Source of the DNA: an uncultured Bacilli bacterium
GTDB taxonomy: Bacteria; Bacillota_I; Bacilli_A; RF39; UBA660
NCBI GenBank assembly: GCA_934098485.1
Contig: CAKOOH010000014.1
Coordinates: 1 to 20,631 of the forward strand
Reading direction: 5' to 3'
DNA: 20,631 nt
The notes beneath the pieces were generated by a model. The model made no database searches. It was not told the origin of the DNA and saw only the letters and a list, made by a program, of their open reading frames with translations. Position numbers and translations under genes: made by a program. Positions 20,318-20,631 of this stretch are shown piece after piece (position 1 is the stretch's first letter; each line of letters starts with the position of its first letter).

Positions 20318-20631
20318 TTATGCTGAAGCTCCGGTTGGACCTGTTGGACCTGTTGGACCTGTTGGGCCTGTTGGACCTGTTGGACCTGTGACTCCATCTG
20401 CTCCGGCTGCTCCAGTTGGGCCGGTTGGACCTGTGACTCCATCTGCTCCAGTTGGGCCGGTTGGGCCTGTTGGACCTGTGACTCCATCTGCTCCTGCTGC
20501 TCCGGTTGGGCCGGTTGGACCTGTGACTCCATCTGCTCCGGTTGCTCCGGTTGGGCCGGTTGGACCTGTGGCTCCATCTGCTCCGGCTGCTCCGGTTGGG
20601 CCGGTTGGACCTGTGACTCCATCTGCTCCGG
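20318..20631 (-). CDS. Collagen-like repeat protein, C-terminal part (runs off the window)
   Basis: 103 complete codons are visible, entirely Gly-X-Y: units such as GADGVTGPTGPTGAA repeat with small changes, then GPT six times, ending GASA and a stop (20318-20320). Such sequences form collagen triple helices on bacterial surfaces or spores, for example the BclA proteins. Every second or third triplet has Thr, a common O-glycosylation site. No C-terminal trimerisation domain, LPXTG or anchor follows the repeat; anchoring, if any, must lie in the N-terminal part outside the window. The frame was chosen because it gives perfect Gly-X-Y periodicity; the other two minus-strand frames are also open because of the repeat. 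The base composition is much more G+C-rich than the rest of the window, as expected from Gly, Pro, Ala and Thr codons. Confidence 0.92.
   Translation of the reverse strand, partial: GADGVTGPTGPTGAAGADGATGPTGPTGATGADGVTGPTGPTGAAGADGVTGPTGPTGPTGADGVTGPTGPTGAAGADGVTGPTGPTGPTGPTGPTGPTGASA
20321..20631. repeat. Tandem 9-base and 45-base repeats encoding Gly-X-Y
   Basis: The DNA is built from 9-base steps (one Gly-X-Y triplet each), grouped into imperfect units of about 45 bases (for example GADGVTGPTGPTGAA). Near-identical copies at the DNA level make it prone to slippage and recombination and may cause length variation between strains. It continues beyond the window edge. Confidence 0.9.

Noticed and set aside
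20308..20622. A Glu/Gln/Pro-rich open frame on the minus strand through the repeat
   Set aside because: It is the +1 shadow of the collagen-like frame; the frame with perfect Gly-X-Y periodicity and a stop just before the glycosyltransferase is the believable one.
1..20631. CRISPR arrays, insertion sequences or prophage genes
   Set aside because: No regularly spaced direct repeats with unique spacers, no transposase and no phage structural genes were seen; the only mobile trace is the recombinase fragment at 369-602.

Overview
The window is AT-rich (apart from the last 300 bases) and uses the standard code: TGG encodes Trp and TGA is a stop. The protein families and gene order point to a low-GC Bacillota, most likely an uncultured lineage near the Bacilli/Erysipelotrichia/Mollicutes. 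The main evidence is the minus-strand run mrnC-rlmB-sigH-like-secE-nusG-rplK-rplA-rplJ-rplL ... rpsL-rpsG-fusA-tuf. This is the Bacillus arrangement with pieces missing (rae1/yacP, rpmG, rpoB, rpoC) and other genes inserted. Species-level assignment is not possible from sequence reading alone.

Layout from left to right. Bases 1-368 hold no gene but contain three dyads. At 369-602 lies a broken serine-recombinase start fused to unrelated sequence, next to tRNA-Gly(UCC) at 692-765. Bases 866-8044 are a housekeeping block: tex, a large membrane-anchored PepSY-like protein, a divergent radical SAM gene (ytqA-like), an unknown 135-aa gene, a stand-alone ClpB-D1-like AAA+ ATPase, and a YitT-family membrane protein. 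Bases 8126-12364 are the str operon (rpsL, rpsG, fusA, tuf) with a structured leader and a probable extra tuf promoter. Bases 12675-13562 carry three small membrane-anchored genes where rpoB and rpoC would normally be. Bases 13662-16034 are rplK-rplA and rplJ-rplL; the latter pair has its own promoter and an L10 leader ending in an attenuator. A lone HNH-like gene (16172-16591) separates rplK from nusG-secE. The sigma factor, rlmB and mrnC follow, overlapping or closely packed. The right edge holds a TPR glycosyltransferase immediately downstream of the 3' end of a collagen-like (Gly-X-Thr rich) protein that runs off the window.

The genes work mainly in translation and transcription elongation: ribosomal proteins, EF-Tu, EF-G, NusG, 23S rRNA maturation by Mini-III and RlmB, and Tex. 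Control signals are unusually readable. They include sigma-A promoters with extended -10 boxes, very short leaders on several housekeeping genes, terminators overlapping stop codons, and attenuation before rplJ. The most unusual features are a 55-residue acidic tail on L11, Ile in place of the near-invariant Pro at S12 position 104, the absence of rpoBC from its usual place, the inserted HNH gene, an AAA+ protein without a recognisable substrate-threading loop, and the collagen-like protein/glycosyltransferase pair.
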